Part shown: piece by piece, positions 9,265 to 17,071 of the stretch
Layout: each line of letters starts with the position of its first letter
Numbering within the stretch: position 1 is the stretch's first letter
DNA from: an uncultured Lachnospiraceae bacterium
GTDB taxonomy: Bacteria; Bacillota; Clostridia; Lachnospirales; Lachnospiraceae
DNA length: 64,000 nucleotides
Direction of reading: 5' to 3'
NCBI GenBank assembly: GCA_947173495.1
Contig: CAMWFQ010000001.1
Coordinates: 186,001 to 250,000 of the forward strand
The notes under the pieces: model-generated
Told to the model about the DNA's origin: nothing
Databases searched by the model: none
The model's input: the letters and a program-made list of their open reading frames with translations, nothing else
Translations under genes and position numbers: made by a program

Positions 9265-10656
9265 CTATTTTCGTTCCTTTTCCCACAGGAACGGATCGTC
9301 CAGCATGGCCAGATATTCTTTCAGCAGCTTCCTGAATGCCAGGATGACGCTGTCCCGGCAGCTTCTTTCGATCACCCTGGGATGAAGCTGCCAGGGATCC
9401 TGCAGGTCGTCGTACAGATATTCCGCCTGCTTTTCTTCCGGCATATAGCCATTTGTGATCACATAAGTGTACTGCCGCGTCTTGATGCCTCTCCATCCAT
9501 GCGCCTTATGGGTCATCCCCAGTCCGGCAAAGGCCGATACACTTTCCGGCATACCCGGGTAAGAGCACAGAAACATATGCTCAGGCCCATGCTCTTCTTC
9601 TCCCAGTGCGGCCGCCTTATGGCTGACTCCCTGGCAGGTATCCGGCACAGGCAGATCCAGAAGCGACAGCAGGGTAGGCATATGATCCGGACTGGCGAAA
9701 ATCACCTTGCTTTTGCCGGGACTGATCCGGTTTTTCTGCCTCATAATCAGGGGAATGTGGATGGCTTCCTCATACCAGATATTTTTGCTCATCAGCCCAT
9801 GAGAGCCCAGCATTTCCCCATGATCCGCAGAAAGCACCACCAGCGTATTTTCTTCCATCCGTTTTTCCCGCAGATAATTCAGGATCCTTCCGAACTGCCG
9901 GTCGATCCCGTATACCGCCGCGAAATACTCTCTGGCTATGGTCTCCATCTCAGGCGTACGCTTATCCTCCGGCACATTGGGGCGCCACATGATCTCCAGA
10001 TCCCGGAACCTGTCATAATACTCCTCCGGCACCAGCTCATAGGGCAGATGGGGCGGGTTATAGGACACAAACAGGGCAAAGGGCTTATCCTCCTTTCCAT
10101 GTTCCTCCAGATAGTCCAGGGCCCTGTCTGTTTCATATTCCGCCGACCATTTCCCCGGGCGTATCTGTCTTGGGGAATCGGCCCAATAATGAGGATTTAA
10201 GTGATCGTCGCAGGCCCCATATGAGAGCCAGTAATCGAATCCCTGCCGTCTCTCTCCCGGAGGCGTATAGGCGTCCCAGTTCTCTGCCCCGGATATGGGA
10301 TGACCGGTAAAGTTCTGTTCCGATGCGTCCAGATGCCATTTCCCGATATAGGCAGTCTGATACCCGCTCTCCTGCAGCACGTTCCCGATGCAGGTTTCCT
10401 GGGGTTTCAACATCAGCTTCTCCTCCAGCCCCGTCTTGCAGTTGGTCCAGAGCCCTATGGAAAGGGGATATTTCCCTGTCATCAGGCTTCCGCGGTGAGG
10501 CGTGCAGAGAGGAAATGTACTGTATGCATTTTCAAAGCAAAGACTCTCCCTGGCAAACGCATCCATATTCGGGGTCAGCACCTGATCCTGCCCGACATAT
10601 CCCACCGCCTGATATCGCCACTGGTCCGCAAAGATATAAATCAGATTCGTCTTCAT
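9265..10656 (-). CDS. Sulfatase, Cys-type (second of two)
   Basis: This 463-residue sulfatase has the maturation motif CTPHRGSLMTG with Cys51 as formylglycine precursor, an N-terminal metal site FADQWRYQ and a second metal site at SADHGEMLGSHG. It lacks an obvious signal peptide, so action on imported sugars in the cytoplasm is likely. It differs clearly from the sulfatase at 6544-8061, which suggests specificity for a different sulfated position. The start ATG 10656 has GAAAGGA upstream; the GH88 gene ends 11 bases before it. The pairing of two different sulfatases with an unsaturated uronyl hydrolase fits stepwise dismantling of sulfated glycosaminoglycan disaccharides. Confidence 0.92.
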   Translation of the reverse strand: MKTNLIYIFADQWRYQAVGYVGQDQVLTPNMDAFARESLCFENAYSTFPLCTPHRGSLMTGKYPLSIGLWTNCKTGLEEKLMLKPQETCIGNVLQESGYQTAYIGKWHLDASEQNFTGHPISGAENWDAYTPPGERRQGFDYWLSYGACDDHLNPHYWADSPRQIRPGKWSAEYETDRALDYLEEHGKEDKPFALFVSYNPPHLPYELVPEEYYDRFRDLEIMWRPNVPEDKRTPEMETIAREYFAAVYGIDRQFGRILNYLREKRMEENTLVVLSADHGEMLGSHGLMSKNIWYEEAIHIPLIMRQKNRISPGKSKVIFASPDHMPTLLSLLDLPVPDTCQGVSHKAAALGEEEHGPEHMFLCSYPGMPESVSAFAGLGMTHKAHGWRGIKTRQYTYVITNGYMPEEKQAEYLYDDLQDPWQLHPRVIERSCRDSVILAFRKLLKEYLAMLDDPFLWEKERK

Positions 10657-10667
10657 CTTCGTTCCTT

Positions 10668-11846
10668 TCACCAATACATCTTCCACTCTTTCAGGTATCT
10701 GGTCAAAGCTTCCATATAAAAGTAATCGCCCCAGGTGTTACATTCGTCTACCCCTCTGTCCCTGCAGGTATTTTCGCCTGAGCTCCTGGCATAGGTTCCG
10801 TGAAGCAAAAGGCCGTTGGACTTTTGCGGATTCCTGTTCCCGCATTTCTGGATCAGCGCATACAACATTCTGCCTGCGGCGTCCCTGTATTTTCCTGCCT
10901 GCTCTCCCGGCAGATATCTGGCCATTTCAAGCATTCCGCACACGGCGATGGCCGCGGCGGAGGAATCTCTTGGTTCCCTGCTTCCGGTATCAAAGTCAAA
11001 ATCCCAGTAGGGAATCAGATCCTCCGGCAGGTGATACAGAAAGAAGTCCGTAACCCTTTCAAAAAGCCGGATATAGGATTCGTCCTTAAGATAATGATAG
11101 CTCAGCGCTATCCCGTATACCCCCCATGCCTGCCCTCTGGCCCAGGCGGAATCATTCCGGTTTCCCTGATGGGTCACGCCATAGGCCGGCTTTCCGGTTT
11201 CTCTGTCAATAAAATAGGTGTGGTAGGTAGAATCATCCTCTCTCAGGACACAATTCATTGCCGTGCGGATGTGCTGCTCCGCTATCCGGGCATAGCGTTT
11301 GTCTCCGGTTACCTCACTGGCCCAGTACAAAAGCGGAAGATTTAAAAGGCAGTCGATGATCAGTCTGTACTCCGAGGCTTCTCCCGTATTTCCCCATGCC
11401 TGAAGGAATCTTCCCTTTTCCCGGTATCGTCCGGAGAGGTGCTCCGCCGCCATGATCGCCGCCTCCATAGCCATCTCATTTCCGGTGAGTTTGTATGCCG
11501 CCACACAGGAAAGACTGTACAGAAATCCCATATCATGGTGATTTACATCAATCTTATTCTTTATCCTGTCAAAAAAGCTCTCCACCTGTACTTCCGCCGC
11601 CGCTCTCAGCCTCTCGTCCTCCGTATATTCATAGGCCAGCCAGATCGATCCTGTCCAGAAGCCCGTCGTCCACTCCACATTTTCTGTGGCTTCGTAAAAA
11701 CCGTTTCTGCTGTTGGAGGAGGGAAAGTGATCCGTAAATAGCGGCAGATCCGCCCGGATAATCTCCACCGCGTCCTCAAGGGCTTTCTCCGCCATCTTTT
11801 TGTCCGCCGCCGGATACCTCATAATCGTTTCAAACGTCTGTGCCAT
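10668..11846 (-). CDS. GH88 unsaturated glucuronyl hydrolase
   Basis: The protein has 392 residues and no signal peptide. It matches glycoside hydrolase family 88, which hydrates the 4,5-unsaturated uronic acid left by polysaccharide lyases and so releases the neighbouring sugar. The two aspartates expected in the alpha6/alpha6 barrel are recognisable in HHDMGFLYSLS and LIIDCLLNLPLLYWA, and the substrate-lining motifs RGQAWGVYG and WDFDFDTGSREPRDSSAAA are present. Its place between the importer and two sulfatases indicates unsaturated, sulfated glycosaminoglycan oligosaccharides as substrate. No polysaccharide lyase is present in the window, so the oligosaccharides may be produced elsewhere in the genome or by other bacteria. 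Confidence 0.92.
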   Translation of the reverse strand: MAQTFETIMRYPAADKKMAEKALEDAVEIIRADLPLFTDHFPSSNSRNGFYEATENVEWTTGFWTGSIWLAYEYTEDERLRAAAEVQVESFFDRIKNKIDVNHHDMGFLYSLSCVAAYKLTGNEMAMEAAIMAAEHLSGRYREKGRFLQAWGNTGEASEYRLIIDCLLNLPLLYWASEVTGDKRYARIAEQHIRTAMNCVLREDDSTYHTYFIDRETGKPAYGVTHQGNRNDSAWARGQAWGVYGIALSYHYLKDESYIRLFERVTDFFLYHLPEDLIPYWDFDFDTGSREPRDSSAAAIAVCGMLEMARYLPGEQAGKYRDAAGRMLYALIQKCGNRNPQKSNGLLLHGTYARSSGENTCRDRGVDECNTWGDYFYMEALTRYLKEWKMYW

Positions 11847-11864
11847 AAGCTTTTCCCCTTTCTT

Positions 11865-12692
11865 TTATCCTTTGATACCGCTGGCAGCCACACCTTCCAC
11901 AAAGAAGCGCTGGCAGCTTAAAAATACAATCACTATGGGAATCAGGGAGCATACGGACGCCGCCATAATCCAGGCATAATCCGCCCCATACTGGGATATA
12001 AACATGCGGATACCAAGCTGTACCGTCTTGAGCTCTTTCGTCTTCAGATAGATCAGCGGTCCCATAAAGTCATTCCACACATTTGTAAAGGTAAAAATGG
12101 TCAGCGTTGCCATAGCCGGTTTTCCCAGTGGAAACACGATCTTACAGAAAATCCCGAATTCGTTCAGACCGTCGATTCTGGCAGCCTCGCACAGTTCGTC
12201 CGGAATGCTGATATAAAACTGCCGTATCAGGAATACGCCGAAGGCTGAAAATGCCTGCATCAATATCAGTCCCAGGTGGGTATCATTGAGTCCCATTTTG
12301 GACACCAGAATAAACTGAGGGACCATGTACACCTGCCAGGGAACCGCTATGGTGGTCACATACATGAGAAAAATTACGTCTCTTCCCACAAACCTGCACT
12401 TTGTAAATCCATAGGCGGCCAGACAGCTGGTGCACAGCTGGACAATTGTGGTGATCAGCGTCAGCTTGGCCGTATTTTTAAAGAAGGTAACCAGGGGAAG
12501 CTTTTCCCAGATCACCCGGTAATTTTCCGGATGCATGGTTTCCGGCCACCACCGCATCGGTATGGAAAATACATCCTTATTCAGCTTCAGTGAAGAAATC
12601 ACCATCCAGTAGAACGGAACCAGCATGGTCACCGCCAGACAGATCAGAAGAACATACAGTACGATCTTTGTTACTTTTCTTTTTGTGCTCAT
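11865..12692 (-). CDS. Sugar ABC transporter permease, MalG type
   Basis: This 275-residue membrane protein has six predicted membrane segments and the EAA loop typical of binding-protein-dependent permeases (ELCEAARIDGLNEFGIFCKIVFPLGKP). This loop docks on the ATPase. No ATPase gene is present, as is common for CUT1 importers that share a multitask MsmK-like ATPase. The start is placed at ATG 12692, 6 bases after GGAGG; that ribosome binding site is supplied by a repeat also found before the nitroreductase gene. It is the second permease of the importer operon, separated from the first by that repeat. Confidence 0.92.
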   Translation of the reverse strand: MSTKRKVTKIVLYVLLICLAVTMLVPFYWMVISSLKLNKDVFSIPMRWWPETMHPENYRVIWEKLPLVTFFKNTAKLTLITTIVQLCTSCLAAYGFTKCRFVGRDVIFLMYVTTIAVPWQVYMVPQFILVSKMGLNDTHLGLILMQAFSAFGVFLIRQFYISIPDELCEAARIDGLNEFGIFCKIVFPLGKPAMATLTIFTFTNVWNDFMGPLIYLKTKELKTVQLGIRMFISQYGADYAWIMAASVCSLIPIVIVFLSCQRFFVEGVAASGIKG

Positions 12693-12771
12693 CATAATCC
12701 TCCATGTTGCCAACACCTGCAAATTTGGGCGTCAGCACAAATTTATCTGTGAAAAATTTATTTTTCACAGT
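12693..12771 (-). repeat. RBS-bearing leader repeat, copy 1
   Basis: Read on the minus strand this element has a 10-base inverted repeat GTGAAAAAT/ATTTTTCAC, a short spacer, then GACGCCCAAATTTGCAGG followed by TGTTGGCAACATGGAGGATTA and the start codon of the permease gene. Nearly the same sequence, with a 20-base palindromic addition, lies at 16975-17068 in front of the nitroreductase. The GGAGG inside the repeat is the ribosome binding site in both places. Confidence 0.85.
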
Positions 12772-12780
12772 ATCCTCCTT

Positions 12781-13698
12781 TTACATGTCTCTGAACCATT
12801 TTCTCTCACCGCTGAACTGGATCAGCGTAATGGCCAGGACGATAACGAACAGTACAATAGCCCCTGCACTGGCAGGACCGAACTCCCAGCTGGTGAAGGC
12901 TTTTTCATAAATATAATTCACCAGGGTTTTGGTGGCATTCCCCGGGCCGCCCCCAGTCATTACGTATACCAGATCAAACACCTTGAAGCACTGTATCGTC
13001 AGCATGATCAGGACAAAGAAGGTGGTAGGCGTCAGCATGGGCACCGTAATGTGCCAGAGCTTTTGACGGCCGTTCGCGCCGTCTATGCTCGCCGCCTCAT
13101 AGAGGGAGCTGGAAATGCCCTGCAGTGCTGCCAGATATACGATCATGTAATACCCCATATATTTCCATACACTTACAATGGCAACCGCCACCATAGCCCA
13201 GTCTTTATCCACCACCCACCTGGGCGGATCGGCAATACCGACAGCCTTCAGGATCTCATTCACCGGACCAAAATCCGGCTGGAACAGCATATTCCACACG
13301 GCACCCACCGCAACGATAGAGGCGATATAGGGAAAGTAAAAGGCAGTCCGAAATACCGCCACGCCTTTCAGCTTATTATTGAGCAGCACCGCAAGCAAAA
13401 GGGCCAGGATCAGCGTGGGGATAACGGTCATCAGCGCATAGCTTATGGTGTGCAACAGCGTTCCCCTGAAGATCCTGTCTCCGAAAATATCCGCAAAATT
13501 CTGAAGTCCCACAAACTGCATGGGTCTCTGAGAGCCGTCCCAGCTCATCACACTCAAGATAAAGGAAAAGATCACCGGTATAAATACAAACACCGTATAG
13601 CCGATCAGATTGGGAAGGACAAAGGCATATCCTGTCATATTGTTTCGTATTTTACGCTTCTGACCGGAAGTCAGAAAAGTTTTCTTCCCGTTTTTCAT
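12781..13698 (-). CDS. Sugar ABC transporter permease, MalF type
   Basis: This is a 305-residue membrane protein with six predicted helices and a cytoplasmic EAA loop (LYEAASIDGANGRQKLWHITVP). It forms the permease heterodimer with the next gene and takes substrate from the lipoprotein encoded upstream. A basic N-terminus precedes the first helix (TGYAFVLPNLIGYTVF). GGAGG stands 9 bases before ATG 13698. A 281-base gap carrying two structured repeats separates it from the binding-protein gene, an arrangement often seen where the binding protein is made in excess and read-through to the permeases is limited. Confidence 0.92.
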   Translation of the reverse strand: MKNGKKTFLTSGQKRKIRNNMTGYAFVLPNLIGYTVFVFIPVIFSFILSVMSWDGSQRPMQFVGLQNFADIFGDRIFRGTLLHTISYALMTVIPTLILALLLAVLLNNKLKGVAVFRTAFYFPYIASIVAVGAVWNMLFQPDFGPVNEILKAVGIADPPRWVVDKDWAMVAVAIVSVWKYMGYYMIVYLAALQGISSSLYEAASIDGANGRQKLWHITVPMLTPTTFFVLIMLTIQCFKVFDLVYVMTGGGPGNATKTLVNYIYEKAFTSWEFGPASAGAIVLFVIVLAITLIQFSGERKWFRDM

Positions 13699-13722
13699 AT
13701 ATGCATACCTCCATGGATTTTT

Positions 13723-13809
13723 AATCGAGCAGGGAAGGATTTTTGCCCCCTACTCGCCGCGCGGCCCGCATGCCGCTTTAGCGGCATATTCCCCTGTGCG
13801 GGCCTGCTC
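13723..13809 (+). repeat. Two-hairpin repeat, copy 1
   Basis: The element begins AATCGAGCAGGG. A first hairpin (GAGCAGGG with CCCTACTC) is followed by a CGCCGCGCG linker, then an outer stem GCCCGCA/TGCGGGC enclosing an inner perfect hairpin TGCCGC-TTTA-GCGGCA. The 3' side of the inner hairpin has an unpaired ATATTCCCCT. A second copy follows immediately. Confidence 0.85.
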
Positions 13810-13900
13810 AATCGAGCAGGGGAGGATTTTTTGTCCTCTGCTCGCCGCGCGGCCCGTGCGCCACTTCAGTGGCATACTTCCTCTGCACGGGCCTGCGCAT
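13810..13900 (+). repeat. Two-hairpin repeat, copy 2
   Basis: This copy is arranged head-to-tail with copy 1. The first hairpin is GAGCAGGGGA with TCCTCTGCTC, the outer stem GCCCGTGC/GCACGGGC, and the inner stem GCCAC-TTCA-GTGGC, with bulge ATACTTCCTCT and tail CTGCGCAT. Stem bases differ from copy 1 on both sides in compensatory fashion. With copy 1 it fills most of the gap between binding-protein gene and permease gene. Confidence 0.85.
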
Positions 13901-13979
13901 AAAAGCAATCCCCGGAAGCCCGCCGCAAAATCCGACGCTGAAAAGCTTCCGGGAATGCGTCATGTTAACGGAAGCCGGT

Positions 13980-15338
13980 TTAATTCCAGCCCTTGATTTC
14001 TCCCACTCGCTTTGTCAATTCGGCAATTCCCTCATCCACGCTGTAAGAATGGATCATGATCATCTCATGCACCTCGTTCAATACTGTACGAATCTCTTCG
14101 ATCTGCGGATCCAGCGGGCGGTCAAAGGAATAATGCGTATAGTTAAGCGCTTCCACATTGCTCTCTCCCTCCGGGAAACGTTCTGCCGCCGCGATGGTCT
14201 GAAACGCCGTTTCGGAAGGAATGCCTGTAAAGACTCCCTGCTTCGCCAGAATCTCCGCCGCCTTCTCTGAGGATGCAAATTTCACAAAATCCCATGCCAG
14301 ATCAGGCTGATCGGTAAACGCACTGATTGCAATGGGCGTAAGTGCCCCCACCGTATAACCGGCTTCGGTATCCTTGGAATGAGGGATGGTAGCAATGCCC
14401 CAGTTAAAATCAGTTTCTCCCTCCTCCTGGGACTGCATCATGGTGGCGATAAACCAGGTTCCCATAGGCATCATGGCACACTGCTGGTTCTTAAATACGG
14501 AAGAATAATGGATATTGGCCGTCTTTAATGTGGAATAGTCCTGAATATAACCGCCATCCTGCAGTGCAAGTCCCTGCTCGTACCAGGGCTTCATAAAGCT
14601 GTAATCCTTTTCCACTACCGTATGCTTCCCATCCTGCACCGCCCAGTTTGTCACCAGCGCCTGCCAGGTATGATTGTGAGAGCCATACACCTTGCTGCTT
14701 CCCTCCCCGCTTGTCATTTTGGCAGCCAGGTCATAATATTCTTCCCAGGTCATATCGTTAGAGGGGTATTCCACTTCTGCCGCATCAAAGAGATCTTTGT
14801 TGTAGTAGAGTACATACCAGTCGTTTCTGTAGGGAAGAGAATAAGATTTTCCGTTGTACATCAGCTGTTCCGCCGCTCCCTTATAGATGGACAGATCCAG
14901 ATTATCCTCTTCAATGAAATCATCAATTGGAAGGAGCTGTTCCTTGTCCGCCATCTGGAGCATGGAACCCATATCCTTGACCCAGATCACATCCGGATCC
15001 GGCTGTGCTGCAGAAAGGCTGATTCCCAGTGAATTGTTATACTCGTCCGCAGACGTGTCGATTACTTTGATTTCCACATCCGGGTTTTCCTCTTCATATG
15101 CATCGATCACAGCCTGGAACTGAGGGCTCGACTCATTGTCCCATGTGGTTACAGACAAAACCTGCTTCCCTTCCGGCGCGCCGGAATTGCTCCCGGACGT
15201 CTCTCCCGCATCAGATGTCTGCGCTGTTTCTTCTTCCCCGCCCTGCTGATCCTGTACCGTTTTGCTCTGACAGGCCGTCAGCATACCGCACACCATAATG
15301 CCTGCCATCAATGCCGCTGTTAATCGTCTTTTTCTCAT
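13980..15338 (-). CDS. Sugar ABC transporter solute-binding lipoprotein
   Basis: The protein has 452 residues. A lipoprotein signal peptide ends in the lipobox LTAC (Cys near residue 23), followed by a Ser/Gly/Glu-rich linker and a family 1 extracellular solute-binding fold (VLSVTTWDNE at the start of the mature domain, later PDVIWVKDMGS and PMGTWFIATMMQ). It is membrane-anchored outside the cell and delivers oligosaccharide to the two permeases encoded downstream. AAGGAGG lies 8 bases before ATG 15338. As the first gene of the operon with permeases, GH88 and sulfatase, its ligand is probably an unsaturated sulfated disaccharide or oligosaccharide. Confidence 0.92.
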   Translation of the reverse strand: MRKRRLTAALMAGIMVCGMLTACQSKTVQDQQGGEEETAQTSDAGETSGSNSGAPEGKQVLSVTTWDNESSPQFQAVIDAYEEENPDVEIKVIDTSADEYNNSLGISLSAAQPDPDVIWVKDMGSMLQMADKEQLLPIDDFIEEDNLDLSIYKGAAEQLMYNGKSYSLPYRNDWYVLYYNKDLFDAAEVEYPSNDMTWEEYYDLAAKMTSGEGSSKVYGSHNHTWQALVTNWAVQDGKHTVVEKDYSFMKPWYEQGLALQDGGYIQDYSTLKTANIHYSSVFKNQQCAMMPMGTWFIATMMQSQEEGETDFNWGIATIPHSKDTEAGYTVGALTPIAISAFTDQPDLAWDFVKFASSEKAAEILAKQGVFTGIPSETAFQTIAAAERFPEGESNVEALNYTHYSFDRPLDPQIEEIRTVLNEVHEMIMIHSYSVDEGIAELTKRVGEIKGWN

Positions 15339-15384
15339 GATCCATATCCTCCTTTTGCTGTTTCGTCACCGTTACGATTTATTT

Positions 15385-15390
15385 ATTATA
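15385..15390 (-). promoter_or_regulatory. Probable -10 element of the importer operon
   Basis: A perfect TATAAT on the minus strand lies 46 bases before the binding-protein start codon. No good -35 sequence is seen at 16-18 bases, which is expected for a promoter needing an activator such as the YesN/AraC-type regulator encoded nearby. The rest of the gap (15391-15742) is T-rich on the plus strand and holds a hairpin around CTGCAGG/CCTGCAG near 15565-15590, but no gene. Confidence 0.5.
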
Positions 15391-15742
15391 GGGAACGGCA
15401 AAAATTTTTGTTTTTGTCGTTTACTGTATATTCAGTCTATCAAAAACCCGGTTTCCTCTGAATCAACGATTTTCGGATTCAGATTTCCTTTTTTCAGCAT
15501 TCTTTTTCTGTCGCTGAAAAAATATGTTTTTTTTATTTTCTGTTACTTTTTTATGGCAGGTCTGCCTGCAGGGCATCCTGATGCCTGCAGTTTACACAGA
15601 CGCCTTTCGTCAGAGCAAGGTGGGCAAGTTCTTTTCTATAAGATGAAAAAGGCGAAACAGCCCCGGCTTTTCCGCCAAGGCTGAATCCGCCTTCTGCACT
15701 GCTTATCATTCAGTTTTTCTCTATTACTTTTCTTTTACTTTT

Positions 15743-16858
15743 TCATCTTCCGCGCAGACAGGCAGCAATTTCCTTCATCCTGGGCAGGCAGCTGTCAAAA
15801 AACATCCGGTAAGATTCACAAAAATAGTTCTCTCCTCTTTCCGTTCCCGGCTGTTCCCGATGCCTGCGACAGCCTCCGCGGCAGATGGCAAAATAAGGAC
15901 AACTTCTGCATTTTAGAGTATGATTTACGGAATTTTCCACGAACCTGCTTTCTTTTCTTCTCTCCTCAATGGTCCGGAAACTGTCCGCTTTTAAGTTCCC
16001 GATACAATACTGATCCAACACATAAAAATCGCAGGGATATACGCTCCCATCCGCCTCCACAATATTCTGAAAGCCGCATATACCCCGCTGCTCGCAAGAT
16101 TCCGGCTGCTGCCCCAGAAGGATCCCGATATAATTTTCAAACTGACGGATATAAGGCTGTTTTCCCTGTCTTACGTCAAAATCCCACAGCTCAAACAGCT
16201 CAATCAGAAATCTTCCGTACATCTGCGGCGTCAGAGAATATTCCTGCTGCCCCTGCTTTTCCTGGATGGGATCCAGGCACGCAATATATTGCTGCCAGGA
16301 AAATCCCAGTTTTCTGTATTTTTCATAAATTTTCCGGATTCTGGGCGCGGTTTTTGCATTTACCACGGTCAGAACATTGAACTCCACTCCTGCCTGTTCC
16401 AGTCCCCGGGCCGTCTCCAATATACGGAAATAGGTGTCCTGTCCGCCGGCATCCTTCCGGTATGCATCATGCGTTGCCCTGATGCCGTCCAGAGACAGGC
16501 CGATGAGAAAATGGTGCTCTGCAAAAAAAGAGTACCACTGTTCATCCAATGCATATCCGTTTGTCTGCAGGGAGTGGAAGACCGCAATATTTTTTGTATT
16601 ATACTTTTCCTCAAACCTCAAACACTGCCGGTAAAAATCCAGCCCTGCCAGCGTCGGCTCGCCTCCCTGAAAGGCAATCGTACACTGCTCCCCGGCAAAA
16701 CTGAAGATTTCCCGTATGACGCACTCCAATGTCTCCATGCTCATGATTCCGTATGAGGCCTGGCTTCGCTTCCCCATCTCATCTGCATAGAAACAGTACT
16801 CACACCTCATATTGCATAATCCGGAAGCCGGTTTGATCATAACATGGATTTGCCTCAT
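15743..16858 (-). CDS. Anaerobic sulfatase-maturating enzyme (radical SAM/SPASM)
   Basis: This 371-residue radical SAM enzyme oxidises the active-site cysteine of sulfatases to formylglycine without oxygen. The SAM cluster motif CNMRCEYC is at residues 15-22. The C-terminal SPASM region has the cysteines for two further clusters (CGFQN, YPCDFYVLDQYC, CRSCPYFAICRGGC, FCESY). The catalytic-base motif region around SLDG is present. ATG 16858 is preferred because GGGGGG precedes it and the family starts there; a longer frame adds a charged tail. It lies directly upstream, in the transcriptional sense, of the sulfatase/importer operon and explains how both Cys-type sulfatases become active. Confidence 0.95.
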   Translation of the reverse strand: MRQIHVMIKPASGLCNMRCEYCFYADEMGKRSQASYGIMSMETLECVIREIFSFAGEQCTIAFQGGEPTLAGLDFYRQCLRFEEKYNTKNIAVFHSLQTNGYALDEQWYSFFAEHHFLIGLSLDGIRATHDAYRKDAGGQDTYFRILETARGLEQAGVEFNVLTVVNAKTAPRIRKIYEKYRKLGFSWQQYIACLDPIQEKQGQQEYSLTPQMYGRFLIELFELWDFDVRQGKQPYIRQFENYIGILLGQQPESCEQRGICGFQNIVEADGSVYPCDFYVLDQYCIGNLKADSFRTIEERRKESRFVENSVNHTLKCRSCPYFAICRGGCRRHREQPGTERGENYFCESYRMFFDSCLPRMKEIAACLRGR

Positions 16859-16915
16859 TTTTGTACCCCCCAACTCTTTTTCTTTTGCGGCTTTTTCTTT
16901 TGTCTGCATTTCGTA

Positions 16916-16964
16916 ATTGCCCTTTTTCCCCCTGCATCGTATAATAGATCCTATACAAGATGCA
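16916..16964 (+). promoter_or_regulatory. Promoter with overlapping dyad before the nitroreductase
   Basis: A -10 hexamer TATAAT is at 16940-16945 with a possible -35 TTGCCC at 16916-16921 (18-base spacer). The -10 sits inside a dyad with outer arms TGCATC (16933-16938) and GATGCA (16959-16964) and inner partial symmetry TATA/TATA. The position suggests a repressor, or a MerR-like activator, acting on the nitroreductase. Confidence 0.5.
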
Positions 16965-16974
16965 ATGAGGTTAC

Positions 16975-17068
16975 TGTGAAAAATAAATTTTTCACAAGGT
17001 GAACAAGTTCACCTTACAAATATTGTGCCGACGCCCAAATTTGCAGGTGTTGGCAACATGGAGGATTA
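16975..17068 (+). repeat. RBS-bearing leader repeat, copy 2
   Basis: This copy has the same GTGAAAAAT/ATTTTTCAC hairpin and the same 3' part (GACGCCCAAATTTGCAGG, then TGTTGGCAACATGGAGGATTA) as the element at 12693-12771. It has in addition an extra perfect palindrome AGGTGAAC-AA-GTTCACCT inserted after the first hairpin. It ends at the start codon of the nitroreductase, whose GGAGG it supplies. Confidence 0.85.
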
Positions 17069-17071
17069 TAT

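Noticed and set aside
12625-13902. 425-residue reading frame antisense to the MalF-type permease
   Set aside because: Antisense shadow of a conserved permease; its 3' end runs through the two-hairpin repeats and shows no protein family feature.
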